DNA of 23,598 nucleotides from SIG603 sp964369415 (GTDB lineage Bacteria; Bacillota; Clostridia; Oscillospirales; Acutalibacteraceae), in assembly GCA_964369415.1 (NCBI GenBank), contig CAYJFP010000026.1, forward strand, positions 1-23,598. Direction: 5' to 3'. Position numbers and translations under genes: made by a program. Every line of letters starts with the position of its first letter. Position 1 is the stretch's first letter. The notes below the pieces were generated by a model. The model was not told where the DNA came from and searched no databases. It saw only the letters and a program-made list of their open reading frames with translations. Positions 15,533-23,274 of this stretch are shown piece by piece.

Positions 15533-16225
15533 ATGATTTATTCACATGAAGTAGAAAACATGTGTACGGTTGCTCAAGGCGTTAAACATGGCGCTGCACC
15601 GATTCCACAGGAAGCAAAATGGGTAAAATCAAAACAAGTTACTGACATTTCTGGTTTAACTCACGGTGTAGGTTGGTGTGCACCACAACAAGGAGCATGT
15701 AAGCTCACATTAAATGTTAAAGAAGGTATTATACAAGAGGCTCTAGTTGAGACTATCGGCTGTTCAGGTATGACACATTCAGCTGCTATGGCATCTGAAA
15801 TTCTACCTGGCCTTACAGTTTTAGAAGCACTTAATACTGACCTTGTTTGTGATGCTATTAATACAGCTATGAGAGAACTTTTCTTACAAATAGCTTACGG
15901 CAGAACACAAAGTGCGTTCTCTGAAGACGGACTTCCTATAGGTGCAGGTCTTGAAGATTTAGGTAAAGGTTTAAGATCACAAGTTGGTACTATGTACGGA
16001 ACACTTAAAAAAGGACCTAGATACTTAGAAATGGCTGAAGGATATGTTACAGGCATTGCGCTTGATGACGAAGACAATATCATTGGATATCAATTCGTTA
16101 GCCTTGGCAAAATGACTGACTTCATCAAAAAAGGTGATGATCCAACAACTGCATGGGAAAAAGCTAAAGGTCAATATGGCCGTGTTGATGATGCAGTGAA
16201 AATCATCGACCCAAGACATGAATAA
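15533..16225 (+). CDS. IscU/NifU-like iron-sulfur scaffold protein
   Basis: A 230-residue protein. Residues about 40-145 align by eye with IscU/NifU-N: GACKLTLNVKEGIIQEALVE (54-73) matches the first ligand Cys region, so Cys56 fits IscU Cys37. IGCSGMTHSAAMAS (75-88) matches GCGSAIASS, so Cys77 fits IscU Cys63. The third ligand Cys of IscU appears to be missing: the matching stretch reads LPIGAGLEDL. Extra Cys residues occur at 11, 49 and 106. A C-terminal extension of about 75 residues follows, which IscU lacks. It may hold or deliver Fe-S clusters, perhaps to the GGGtGRT partner 14 bases downstream. No cysteine desulfurase is nearby. AAGGGG precedes the ATG. The fold assignment is fairly sure; the function is not known. 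Confidence 0.8.
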   Translation: MIYSHEVENMCTVAQGVKHGAAPIPQEAKWVKSKQVTDISGLTHGVGWCAPQQGACKLTLNVKEGIIQEALVETIGCSGMTHSAAMASEILPGLTVLEALNTDLVCDAINTAMRELFLQIAYGRTQSAFSEDGLPIGAGLEDLGKGLRSQVGTMYGTLKKGPRYLEMAEGYVTGIALDDEDNIIGYQFVSLGKMTDFIKKGDDPTTAWEKAKGQYGRVDDAVKIIDPRHE

Positions 16226-16239
16226 GGAGGAGAACTAAT

Positions 16240-17250
16240 ATGCCATTATTTGAATCATATGAGAGACGCATTAATCAAATTAATGAGACTCTTAAATCTT
16301 ATGGAATTGCTTCTATCGAAGAAGCTGAAAAAATCACTAAAGATGCAGGTCTTGACGTGTACACTATGGTAGAAGGCATTCAGCCAATCTGCTTTGAAAA
16401 TGCAAAATGGGCTTACGTTGTAGGCGCTGCTATTGCTATTAAAAAAGGCTGCAAAAGAGCTGCCGATGCTGCTGCTGCTATTGGTGAAGGCCTACAAGCT
16501 TTCTGTATTCCAGGTTCAGTTGCCGATCAACGTAAAGTTGGTTTAGGCCATGGTAACCTTGGTAAAATGCTTTTAGAAGAGAGCACTGAGTGCTTCTGCT
16601 TCCTAGCTGGTCACGAATCTTTTGCCGCTGCTGAAGGCGCTATCGGTATTGCTGAAAAAGCAAACAAAGTTCGTAAAAACCCACTAAGAGTTATCCTTAA
16701 CGGTTTAGGTAAAGACGCCGCTCAAGTTATTTCAAGAATCAACGGATTTACTTTTGTTGAAACTAAAATGAACTATGCTACAGGCGAAGTTGAAGAAGTT
16801 TTCAGAAAAGCTTATTCTACAGGTTTACGTTCAAAAGTTAACTGCTACGGAGCTGACGACGTTGTTGAAGGCGTTGCTGTTATGTGGAAAGAAGGCGTTG
16901 ACGTTTCTATCACAGGTAACTCAACTAACCCAACTCGTTTCCAACATCCAGTTGCTGGTACTTATAAAAAAGAATGCAACGAAAAAGGCAAAGCTTACTT
17001 CTCAGTTGCTTCAGGTGGTGGTACAGGACGTACACTTCATCCTGATAACATGGCAGCAGGTCCTGCTTCTTATGGTATGACTGATACTATGGGACGTATG
17101 CACTCAGACGCTCAATTTGCCGGTTCTTCATCTGTTCCAGCTCACGTTGAAATGATGGGTCTTATCGGTGCAGGTAACAATCCAATGGTTGGTATGACTG
17201 TTGCTGTTGCTGTTAGCTTAGAAGAAGCTGCATCTGCTGGCAAATTCTAA
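16240..17250 (+). CDS. GGGtGRT family protein, function unknown
   Basis: A 336-residue soluble protein with no signal peptide or membrane segment. It carries the family's name motif GGGTGRT (259-265) in a Gly/Ala/Ser-rich C-terminal half with further conserved-looking runs (HPDNMAAGPASYGMTDTMGR, GLIGAGNNPMVGMT). Seven Cys (51, 71, 89, 118, 120, 202, 246), including a CFC pair, could bind metal or a cluster. The Gly-rich motif could be a nucleotide or phosphate site; this is inference. AGGAGG lies upstream, and the gene follows the scaffold-like gene closely, so the two likely work together. Arg is often CGT here, while neighbours prefer AGA, and Ala/Gly codons end mostly in T, which suggests high expression. 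No reaction can be assigned. Confidence 0.85.
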   Translation: MPLFESYERRINQINETLKSYGIASIEEAEKITKDAGLDVYTMVEGIQPICFENAKWAYVVGAAIAIKKGCKRAADAAAAIGEGLQAFCIPGSVADQRKVGLGHGNLGKMLLEESTECFCFLAGHESFAAAEGAIGIAEKANKVRKNPLRVILNGLGKDAAQVISRINGFTFVETKMNYATGEVEEVFRKAYSTGLRSKVNCYGADDVVEGVAVMWKEGVDVSITGNSTNPTRFQHPVAGTYKKECNEKGKAYFSVASGGGTGRTLHPDNMAAGPASYGMTDTMGRMHSDAQFAGSSSVPAHVEMMGLIGAGNNPMVGMTVAVAVSLEEAASAGKF

Positions 17251-17276
17251 TAAACCTTTTTGTTTATATTAATAAC

Positions 17277-17315
17277 AAAGCCGTCATCACTGAAAAGTGA
17301 CGACGGCTTTTTATT
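17277..17315. terminator. Strong bidirectional terminator with GAAA tetraloop
   Basis: The stem (17277-17291 with 17296-17310) has one A-C mismatch and a GAAA loop, followed by T5 on the plus strand. It ends the GGGtGRT operon and, read on the other strand (TTTGTTATT after the stem), probably the c-di-GMP gene as well. Confidence 0.92.
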
Positions 17316-20300
17316 ATATCTCTATATATTTTTGTGAAAATTCTTCAATCGGCATAGGTTTTGCCATATAATATCCTTGACCTTTACCACAATTCATTTC
17401 TTTAAGCATATTATACTGCTCTATAGTTTCAATTCCTTCTCCAACCGAGACAAGCCCTCCTAGCATATCGCAAAGATTTAAAGTAACCTCTGTAATTACT
17501 TTAGATTTAGAATCGGTATGTACATCACTAATCAAGCAAGCGTCAATCTTAAGCTCGTCAAAATCCGAAAGTTTAAGTGCCGACAAGTTTGAATATCCAC
17601 TTCCGAAATCATCAAGAGAAATACTAAATCCAGCATCTTTAAATCCACCGACAATAGTAGGTAATCTTTCGTCAGCAACACTGTTGATTGTTTCGGTTAT
17701 TTCAATTACAATTTGTCTTTTTTCAATATTGTATTTATCGCTTATTTCAATCAGTTTTTGAACAATATCGTCTTCATTAATCGTATTTCTTGAAAAGTTT
17801 ACAGAAATCATCATCTCTTTATTCGGATAGTTTACTTTCCACTCTTCTAGAAGTTTACAAACTGACTCAAAAACAAAAAAGTCAATTTTATGTATCATCG
17901 CCTCTCTTTCATAAAAAGGCAAGAAAGCTATCGGAGGATGAATTCTACCTTCTGCATCTAACCTTCTAATTAGCGCTTCGGCACTTTTTATTTCACCTGT
18001 TTTAAATTCAACTTGTGGCTGAAGGAAAACTACAAACTTTCCTCTTTTTATTTCCTCGTCTAAATTTTTTAAGAGTATTTCATTGTAATGATAATTTGAA
18101 GAGGCCATATTAGAGATTCCACTTTGAATTTTATGCTTACTTGTATTCCAAGAATAGCCGACCGAGGCCTTAAAATCATTTTCTTGCCATAAGATTTTAT
18201 TGAGTTCTTTAATACTGTTTTCAAATTCTTTTTCTTCAATATTTTTTTTAAGAATTATGAACTCGTCCCCACCAACTCTATAAACATCATCGGCAAATAC
18301 ATGCCGCATTATCTCTACTAGTCTACAAATAATTTTGTCACCAAAAGCAAAACCTTTGCTATTATTTATAGCACCTAATCCTTTAATATCAACATAGGCA
18401 ATGCCCAAAGATGAAACATTTGCCGCATTAATATTATTAACCTCAAACTTGTAGCTATGCCTATTTTTAAGTCCCGTAAGCAAGTCGTAGTAACTAAGTC
18501 TGTTAAGCTCGGTTAGAAGCTCAGTTTCGTCCAAGAAATTTGCAACAAATCTTGAAACAGAACGAATCAAATCTGTCTTTTTCACATTCTCTCTTGCATT
18601 TTCTACGCCTATAAATCCGGTCAATCTTCCTTTAGCGTCTTTTATCGGAGCAGTTACTATCGAGTGTATGTTTCTCGCTCTTAGTGCCTCATAATGCGGC
18701 GAACTATAATCCAACTTTATATCCGCAAAGTCAACAAAGAACCCCTTATCATCTTTATATAAGCTAATCCAAAAATCAAGACTGCTTTTTTGAATATTTT
18801 TCATCCTATGAATTTTGGGTTCAACATTTTCAGCACACCATTCAAAGGTGTTGTTTACGATTTCGTCATTGTCTTCAATCTCAAAAATATGACATCTATC
18901 CGCATCATAAAACTTTGCAACCATTTCAAGAAGCTTATCTATTTGAGTTTTGGGTTCACCCTCTGAATGAAGCGTCTCTATACAGTTTATCAAAAGTCTC
19001 TCTTCTCTTAATTTCTCCTTCAATTCACTTTCAAGTTCAATTAATTTGGTAACATCGGTTGCAAATTGAAGCTTAACAAGTTTTCCATTAAAAGGAATCA
19101 ACTTATCCTTTAAATAGAAAGTCTTTTCTAATTTTTCGTTATAGTTTGTCCACTCATAAAAACTCTCTTCATTTATCAAATCATTATTACAAAAGCTACA
19201 CGGTGCATCATAATTATGTAAGAGTTTGTAACACTTCATTCCCTTCCATTTTTCATTGCAATCTTCACCAAAAGCCTCGATAGCAGCCCTATTAAGATGT
19301 AGCAACTCATATGTATCCCTATCGACTACATAAACTATGTCATTAGAGTTATCAGAAACAAATGCTGAAAACTTATTGTATTCATTCAAAGTCTTAATTT
19401 CATTTCTCATGTGCTCACCTTGAAGAATTATAGAAATCAACTTACCCACATACTGTAAGCTATTTATCTCTTTTTCATTCCAAGCTCTTTGTTTTGTGCA
19501 ATCATCAAGACCTATAAAAAACTTAACATAGCCATCTTTTTCTATTTGAACACATGCAAGTGCTTTTATGCTTTGTTCCTTAAATACTTTATGTATTGGG
19601 TCTCCACTAAATGTAACATCAATATCATTTGAAAAAACTACATTATTATACGCTTTGCCAAACAACCCGTCTAAAAGTCCTTTATCTAATCCTTGTAACT
19701 CATTTTTTTGGCTTTCTACCCCATTTCGGCACCATTCAAAGGTATTTGAATAGCTTTCGCCTTCATCACTAGTTTCAAAAATATAGCTTCTATCTGCATC
19801 ATATTTTTGGCATAAGTATCTCAGTACCGAATTAATCGAAACTAAATCTCCGTTTCTTTCATATAGTATGTTAAAAGCTACTGAAATCAAGTCATAATCA
19901 AAATATTCTCCTGCAAGCTTATTTGCGTTTTGAAGTTTCCCTAAACTAACATCACTTCCATTTTCAAAAGAATCGCTGTAAAAAATGAATCTTTCTTTTC
20001 CCATTAACTTAGCCTGACTAAGCGCCCTGTCACAAGATTTAAAAAGTCCTTGATAATCCTGCGCATCTTTAGGGTACAAAGAAACTCCCACACTACCAGA
20101 AAACTTTAGATCAGGCTGGTCATCAAACCTAATTTCACTAAATGATTCAAGTATTTTTTTTGCCTTATTTTCAAGAAATTCAATAGATGAATAATTTTCA
20201 ATATAAACTAAAAATTCATCTCCACCTATCCTTGAAACAGTGTCGTTTGCGCTAAAATTATTCTTAATGTTTTTAGCAATACGCTTTAGTACTTCATCTC

Positions 20301-21708
20301 CATAAAAGTGCCCTATGCTATCGTTTATTCCTTTAAAATTATCTATGTCAATCATCATAAATGCATGATTTAAGTTTGGATTTTTTTCAAGCCTCTCACA
20401 AATAATATTTTCAGAACTTATCTTATTATAACATTCCGTAAGCAAATCAAGCTTCGAGCGCTCTTCAAGCTCTATAGCATCATCCATATCCACGCCTTTT
20501 CCAACGACAAAAATCAGCTTATCCTCGCTGTCAAAAACGGCTTGATAAATCAAACGTCTGTATGTATAACTTCCGTCTTTTTCAAGATATCTTACATCAA
20601 TAGGTTCATATACACCTTTTCGCATGTTGTCTATCAGTCTATAATAAAGTTCTTCATCATCTTCATGGACTAATCCGTTTTCAAACGAAACTCCAAGTTT
20701 AACAGGAAGCAATTTGTCCTCTTCACTTACTCCATAGTGCCTAATTTCTTCTGTTCTCAAATCGACCGCAAAAAACCACTCATTTGAAATCTCAGATATA
20801 TTTTTAAGCAGTGTCTTTTCTGAAAACTGATTTAAGAAATAATTTTCATAATAATTCTCCTCACTGCCCATAAGTTCGCTTCTTAAATCTCTTACAAAAC
20901 CTACTATAAAATGTTGCCCTTCTTCAAGTTCTATTTTAGTAAGAGTAATTTCACTTGGAATTTCCTCACCTCTTATATTTTGGTGAAGCCATTTGAAACA
21001 GTTATACCCTTCTGTTAAAGTTTTGCTAAAATGCGTTTTGGATAAGTCCTCGCTTGTTATTCCATTTGGTTGATACAGTGGTGAGAACTTATAAAAATCG
21101 TTTATATATTCCTCATAGCTTGAAATTTCAAACATTTCAAGCACTTTTTGATTACACATTATATTATTCATCTCTGAATCCCAAAGATTTACCGCAAGCG
21201 GAGTTGCATCAACTATTGCCTTAAATTTTAGCGTAATCTCTTTTTTATCGTCAATACTATCACTATAAGAACTCAGTTTTTCTAAAACTACTGCGACATA
21301 TTCCTCACATTTGTCACTTTCAGCAACAATTTTCATAAAGCTAATGTCAAATAGCATATTCAAACGAATTTCTTTATTGCGGTAAAGCCATTTTGCTGAA
21401 GAATAATTATTTAAAAACACTTCATCCAAATAATTATGATATTTTTCTTTAAATCCATTTTCTTTGTTAGAATATTCTTCAACAAAATTCTCTATTTTGT
21501 TTTCAACATCTTTCTCATTCCCCTGAAAAAAAGTCTTAACTAATGTGTCATTGTAGCAAATTATCTTGTGGTTTTTATCAATAATAATCACGCTACAGGT
21601 CAGTTTGTCTAACAAATCTAGAACAAACCTATTATTAATTTTCAATTTTTCTTCAAGAAAAGTTCCGATACCTTTATTTTTCACAAAATAACATTCACAG
21701 GTATTCAT
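17314..21708 (-). CDS. Multi-sensor c-di-GMP protein: PAS/GAF with two GGDEF and one EAL domain
   Basis: 1464 residues, apparently cytoplasmic (no clear membrane segment). Domain order by eye: PAS-like (about 32-145), PAS (163-275), PAS (305-410), GGDEF-1 (415-580), GAF (608-765), PAS with a CSFC motif (780-890), GAF (905-1060), GGDEF-2 (1070-1185), EAL (1220-1460). GGDEF-1 has an intact GGDEF (495-499) and DNFKGINDSIGHFYGD, so it should make c-di-GMP; no RxxD inhibitory site precedes it. GGDEF-2 keeps GGDEF (1146-1150) but has GF for GH and lacks the usual AD-x-x-MY-x-x-K end. The EAL domain keeps EAL (1244-1246), NFS, EITET, DDFGSGYS, LKID, EGIE and GQGYY, so it should break c-di-GMP down. 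The ATG at 21708 has AAAGGAG 8 bases upstream; an upstream GTG at 21789 lacks one. The input signals are unknown. Confidence 0.9.
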   Translation of the reverse strand: MNTCECYFVKNKGIGTFLEEKLKINNRFVLDLLDKLTCSVIIIDKNHKIICYNDTLVKTFFQGNEKDVENKIENFVEEYSNKENGFKEKYHNYLDEVFLNNYSSAKWLYRNKEIRLNMLFDISFMKIVAESDKCEEYVAVVLEKLSSYSDSIDDKKEITLKFKAIVDATPLAVNLWDSEMNNIMCNQKVLEMFEISSYEEYINDFYKFSPLYQPNGITSEDLSKTHFSKTLTEGYNCFKWLHQNIRGEEIPSEITLTKIELEEGQHFIVGFVRDLRSELMGSEENYYENYFLNQFSEKTLLKNISEISNEWFFAVDLRTEEIRHYGVSEEDKLLPVKLGVSFENGLVHEDDEELYYRLIDNMRKGVYEPIDVRYLEKDGSYTYRRLIYQAVFDSEDKLIFVVGKGVDMDDAIELEERSKLDLLTECYNKISSENIICERLEKNPNLNHAFMMIDIDNFKGINDSIGHFYGDEVLKRIAKNIKNNFSANDTVSRIGGDEFLVYIENYSSIEFLENKAKKILESFSEIRFDDQPDLKFSGSVGVSLYPKDAQDYQGLFKSCDRALSQAKLMGKERFIFYSDSFENGSDVSLGKLQNANKLAGEYFDYDLISVAFNILYERNGDLVSINSVLRYLCQKYDADRSYIFETSDEGESYSNTFEWCRNGVESQKNELQGLDKGLLDGLFGKAYNNVVFSNDIDVTFSGDPIHKVFKEQSIKALACVQIEKDGYVKFFIGLDDCTKQRAWNEKEINSLQYVGKLISIILQGEHMRNEIKTLNEYNKFSAFVSDNSNDIVYVVDRDTYELLHLNRAAIEAFGEDCNEKWKGMKCYKLLHNYDAPCSFCNNDLINEESFYEWTNYNEKLEKTFYLKDKLIPFNGKLVKLQFATDVTKLIELESELKEKLREERLLINCIETLHSEGEPKTQIDKLLEMVAKFYDADRCHIFEIEDNDEIVNNTFEWCAENVEPKIHRMKNIQKSSLDFWISLYKDDKGFFVDFADIKLDYSSPHYEALRARNIHSIVTAPIKDAKGRLTGFIGVENARENVKKTDLIRSVSRFVANFLDETELLTELNRLSYYDLLTGLKNRHSYKFEVNNINAANVSSLGIAYVDIKGLGAINNSKGFAFGDKIICRLVEIMRHVFADDVYRVGGDEFIILKKNIEEKEFENSIKELNKILWQENDFKASVGYSWNTSKHKIQSGISNMASSNYHYNEILLKNLDEEIKRGKFVVFLQPQVEFKTGEIKSAEALIRRLDAEGRIHPPIAFLPFYEREAMIHKIDFFVFESVCKLLEEWKVNYPNKEMMISVNFSRNTINEDDIVQKLIEISDKYNIEKRQIVIEITETINSVADERLPTIVGGFKDAGFSISLDDFGSGYSNLSALKLSDFDELKIDACLISDVHTDSKSKVITEVTLNLCDMLGGLVSVGEGIETIEQYNMLKEMNCGKGQGYYMAKPMPIEEFSQKYIEI

Positions 21709-21766
21709 CCTACTTACTCCTTTACAAATACAACACCTATTTATTACTTTTCCTAATAATTTAAAC

Positions 21767-21816
21767 ACATTTATGATTATTTTAATCACTAAAAAAGGAC
21801 TTCAACGCATAAATGT
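21767..21816 (-). promoter_or_regulatory. Structured leader of the c-di-GMP gene
   Basis: About 115 bases separate the predicted transcription start from the ATG. ACATTTATG (21816-21808) can pair with CATAAATGT (21775-21767) in a 9-bp stem, and a smaller TGATTA/TAATCA hairpin competes within it. I see no c-di-GMP riboswitch core. Confidence 0.4.
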
Positions 21817-21830
21817 TCATTCTTATTTTT

Positions 21831-21859
21831 ATTATATCACTCAATGTTACACAATGCAA
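21831..21859 (-). promoter_or_regulatory. Promoter of the c-di-GMP gene
   Basis: On the minus strand, TTGCAT (21859-21854), a 17-base spacer and a perfect TATAAT (21836-21831). Confidence 0.78.
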
Positions 21860-21883
21860 CTTTTACTTATTTTTTTCAAACAC

Positions 21884-21897
21884 TTTAGTTGACTAAA
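21884..21897. promoter_or_regulatory. Palindrome between the divergent promoters
   Basis: TTTAGT-TG-ACTAAA lies 25 bases upstream of the -35 of the c-di-GMP gene and about 110 bases before the promoter of the Bax inhibitor-like gene. It resembles MarR-type operators, but no such regulator gene is in the window. The rest of 21898-22007 is AT-rich with a lone TTGACA near 21938 that has no good -10. Confidence 0.35.
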
Positions 21898-22007
21898 CTA
21901 ATTTTAATTATATTGTGAATTAATACTTCTTATATTTGACAAAACCCAAACAAATACTCACTATTAATTATTGAAATTAAATAAGTACAATAACACATCA
22001 AATACTA

Positions 22008-22036
22008 TTGTATATTTAAGGCATATATGATATATT
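22008..22036 (+). promoter_or_regulatory. Promoter of the Bax inhibitor-1-like gene
   Basis: TTGTAT (22008-22013), a 17-base spacer and TATATT (22031-22036), 38 bases before the start codon. Confidence 0.6.
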
Positions 22037-22074
22037 ATATAAAGTTAATACAAGTATTTTTAGGAGGATATTTT

Positions 22075-22818
22075 ATGAGTTATGTTTCAAGCGGTAAAAA
22101 AACTATGAATCCATTTTTTAATATGGTTTCAAAAGTGGGAAAATCGACAAATTCAAAAACCGTTACAAAACTTGGTGTATGCGCAAAAGTATTTTATTTT
22201 TTAATTCTTAATATTATCGGAATATTAGCAGAGTTTTACTTAGTTCCGAATAACATTTCATTTATGGTTTCTATAGCAAGCTTTATTCTTATGTTTGTAA
22301 TGCTTTTAATCTGCGTCAAAAGTCCCTCTTCCACTCCTATTTCTGGTTCAATCTATTCTCTTTTACAGGGACTTGCCATCGGCTGGGCAGTTACAACCTA
22401 TGCCAGTTTATACGACGGAATTATTATAATTGCACTAGGTGTTACCGGAGTTGTCGTACTTTCAATGCTAATGCTTTATGCCTGTGGCGTAATTACAGTC
22501 GGACATAAATTTAGAACTGCAATTTCATCAATGTTTCTTACAATTATTTTAATTTCACTTATAACGTTTATCAGCTCATTTTTCACACCCGTTATATCTA
22601 ATACTCTTTATGGTGATGGAATAATTGGTACTGTCTATGCTTTAGTCTGCACACTTATCATAACACTTCATTTAGCCATAGACTTTGACAACATAGCTAA
22701 AGCTGTGGAAATGCGTTCTGACAAAATGTACGAGTGGCCCCTTGCGATGGGTCTTGCAACTACAATAGTCATGCTTTTTCTTCGTATTTTAGAGTTGATT
22801 TCAAGAGCCAAAAACTAA
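22075..22818 (+). CDS. Bax inhibitor-1/YccA-like membrane protein
   Basis: A 247-residue protein with a short polar N-terminus and about seven membrane helices (roughly 37-54, 62-81, 91-110, 115-136, 150-170, 184-202, 222-242). The end reads AIDFDNIAKAVEMRSDKMYEW (split here by family: AIDFDNI 201-207, YEW 219-221), which fits the bacterial Bax1-I-like subgroup. Asp203, Asp205 and Glu220 could form the pH-sensing acidic pair known from the Bacillus calcium-leak relative YetJ. The likely role is ion (Ca2+/H+) leak or membrane stress response, not shown here. AGGAGG lies 7 bases before the ATG at 22075. No clear hairpin terminator follows. Confidence 0.85.
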   Translation: MSYVSSGKKTMNPFFNMVSKVGKSTNSKTVTKLGVCAKVFYFLILNIIGILAEFYLVPNNISFMVSIASFILMFVMLLICVKSPSSTPISGSIYSLLQGLAIGWAVTTYASLYDGIIIIALGVTGVVVLSMLMLYACGVITVGHKFRTAISSMFLTIILISLITFISSFFTPVISNTLYGDGIIGTVYALVCTLIITLHLAIDFDNIAKAVEMRSDKMYEWPLAMGLATTIVMLFLRILELISRAKN

Positions 22819-23217
22819 TTTCCCCATTAAAAATTTTAAGGCTAGCTACCTTTATTTATGGTAAGTGCGTAATCTTCTATATTTGTATTGTGTTGCCACT
22901 TAAGCTTTAATTTACGCCTTTTGTAAGGCTTGCTCCACCATCTTTATTTCCACGCTTTGCGTTTTCTGTGTGCCGTTTCATGTAAAAACAGGGTTAACGG
23001 TAGTGCTTGGCACGGACTTCTCAATGGTTATTTTAGCCTGTACATTCACTGCTGTCTAAAAAACATTGCTTTTCGAGGTGTATTTTCATCTATTATGTGA
23101 CAAATTTTCTTGAAGCAGAGCGACTATTTCTTCAAAAATTTGTATCTCTTTACAAAAAGGAAATACTCAAACCTATAATAATACATCCTTAATTGCTTTC
23201 AAAAAATTTTACACACA
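22819..23217. other. Non-coding, probably decayed DNA
   Basis: No credible gene is seen in this 400-base stretch. The part from about 22905 to 23050 is richer in G/C than its surroundings. On the minus strand it holds short coding-like fragments, such as a 24-codon frame (22981-22907) and a short frame ending at 23086 that reads EIQIFEEIVALLQENL before its stop. None has a ribosome binding site. Together with the broken gene that follows, this looks like remains of accessory or mobile DNA. Confidence 0.5.
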
Positions 23218-23240
23218 AGTTAGTTAAAGCTAACTATAAT
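23218..23240 (+). promoter_or_regulatory. MarR-like operator overlapping a -10 box
   Basis: AGTTAG-N6-CTAACT (23218-23235) contains the overlapping pair TAGTTA-AAGC-TAACTA (23221-23236). The right arm runs straight into TATAAT (23235-23240). This is the usual layout for a MarR-family repressor site. GTTAG is also the signature recognised by MepR, which controls the MATE pump MepA in Staphylococcus. No -35 at normal spacing was found. Confidence 0.5.
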
Positions 23241-23274
23241 TTTTACTAATCTAAATATTATAAGGAGGAAGATT

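Noticed and set aside
16775..17080. Second frame inside the GGGtGRT gene
   Set aside because: Composition follows the codon bias of the main gene in another frame; there is no ribosome binding site or domain.
21709..21825. c-di-GMP riboswitch in the leader of the GGDEF/EAL gene
   Set aside because: The conserved GEMM core sequences are not present; the leader only forms AT-rich hairpins.
22819..22870. Terminator after the Bax inhibitor-like gene
   Set aside because: Only a 4-bp arm pair (TACC/GGTA) was found, too weak to call.
22907..22981. 24-codon frame on the minus strand in the right spacer
   Set aside because: No ribosome binding site, no similarity that I can name, and the region seems decayed.
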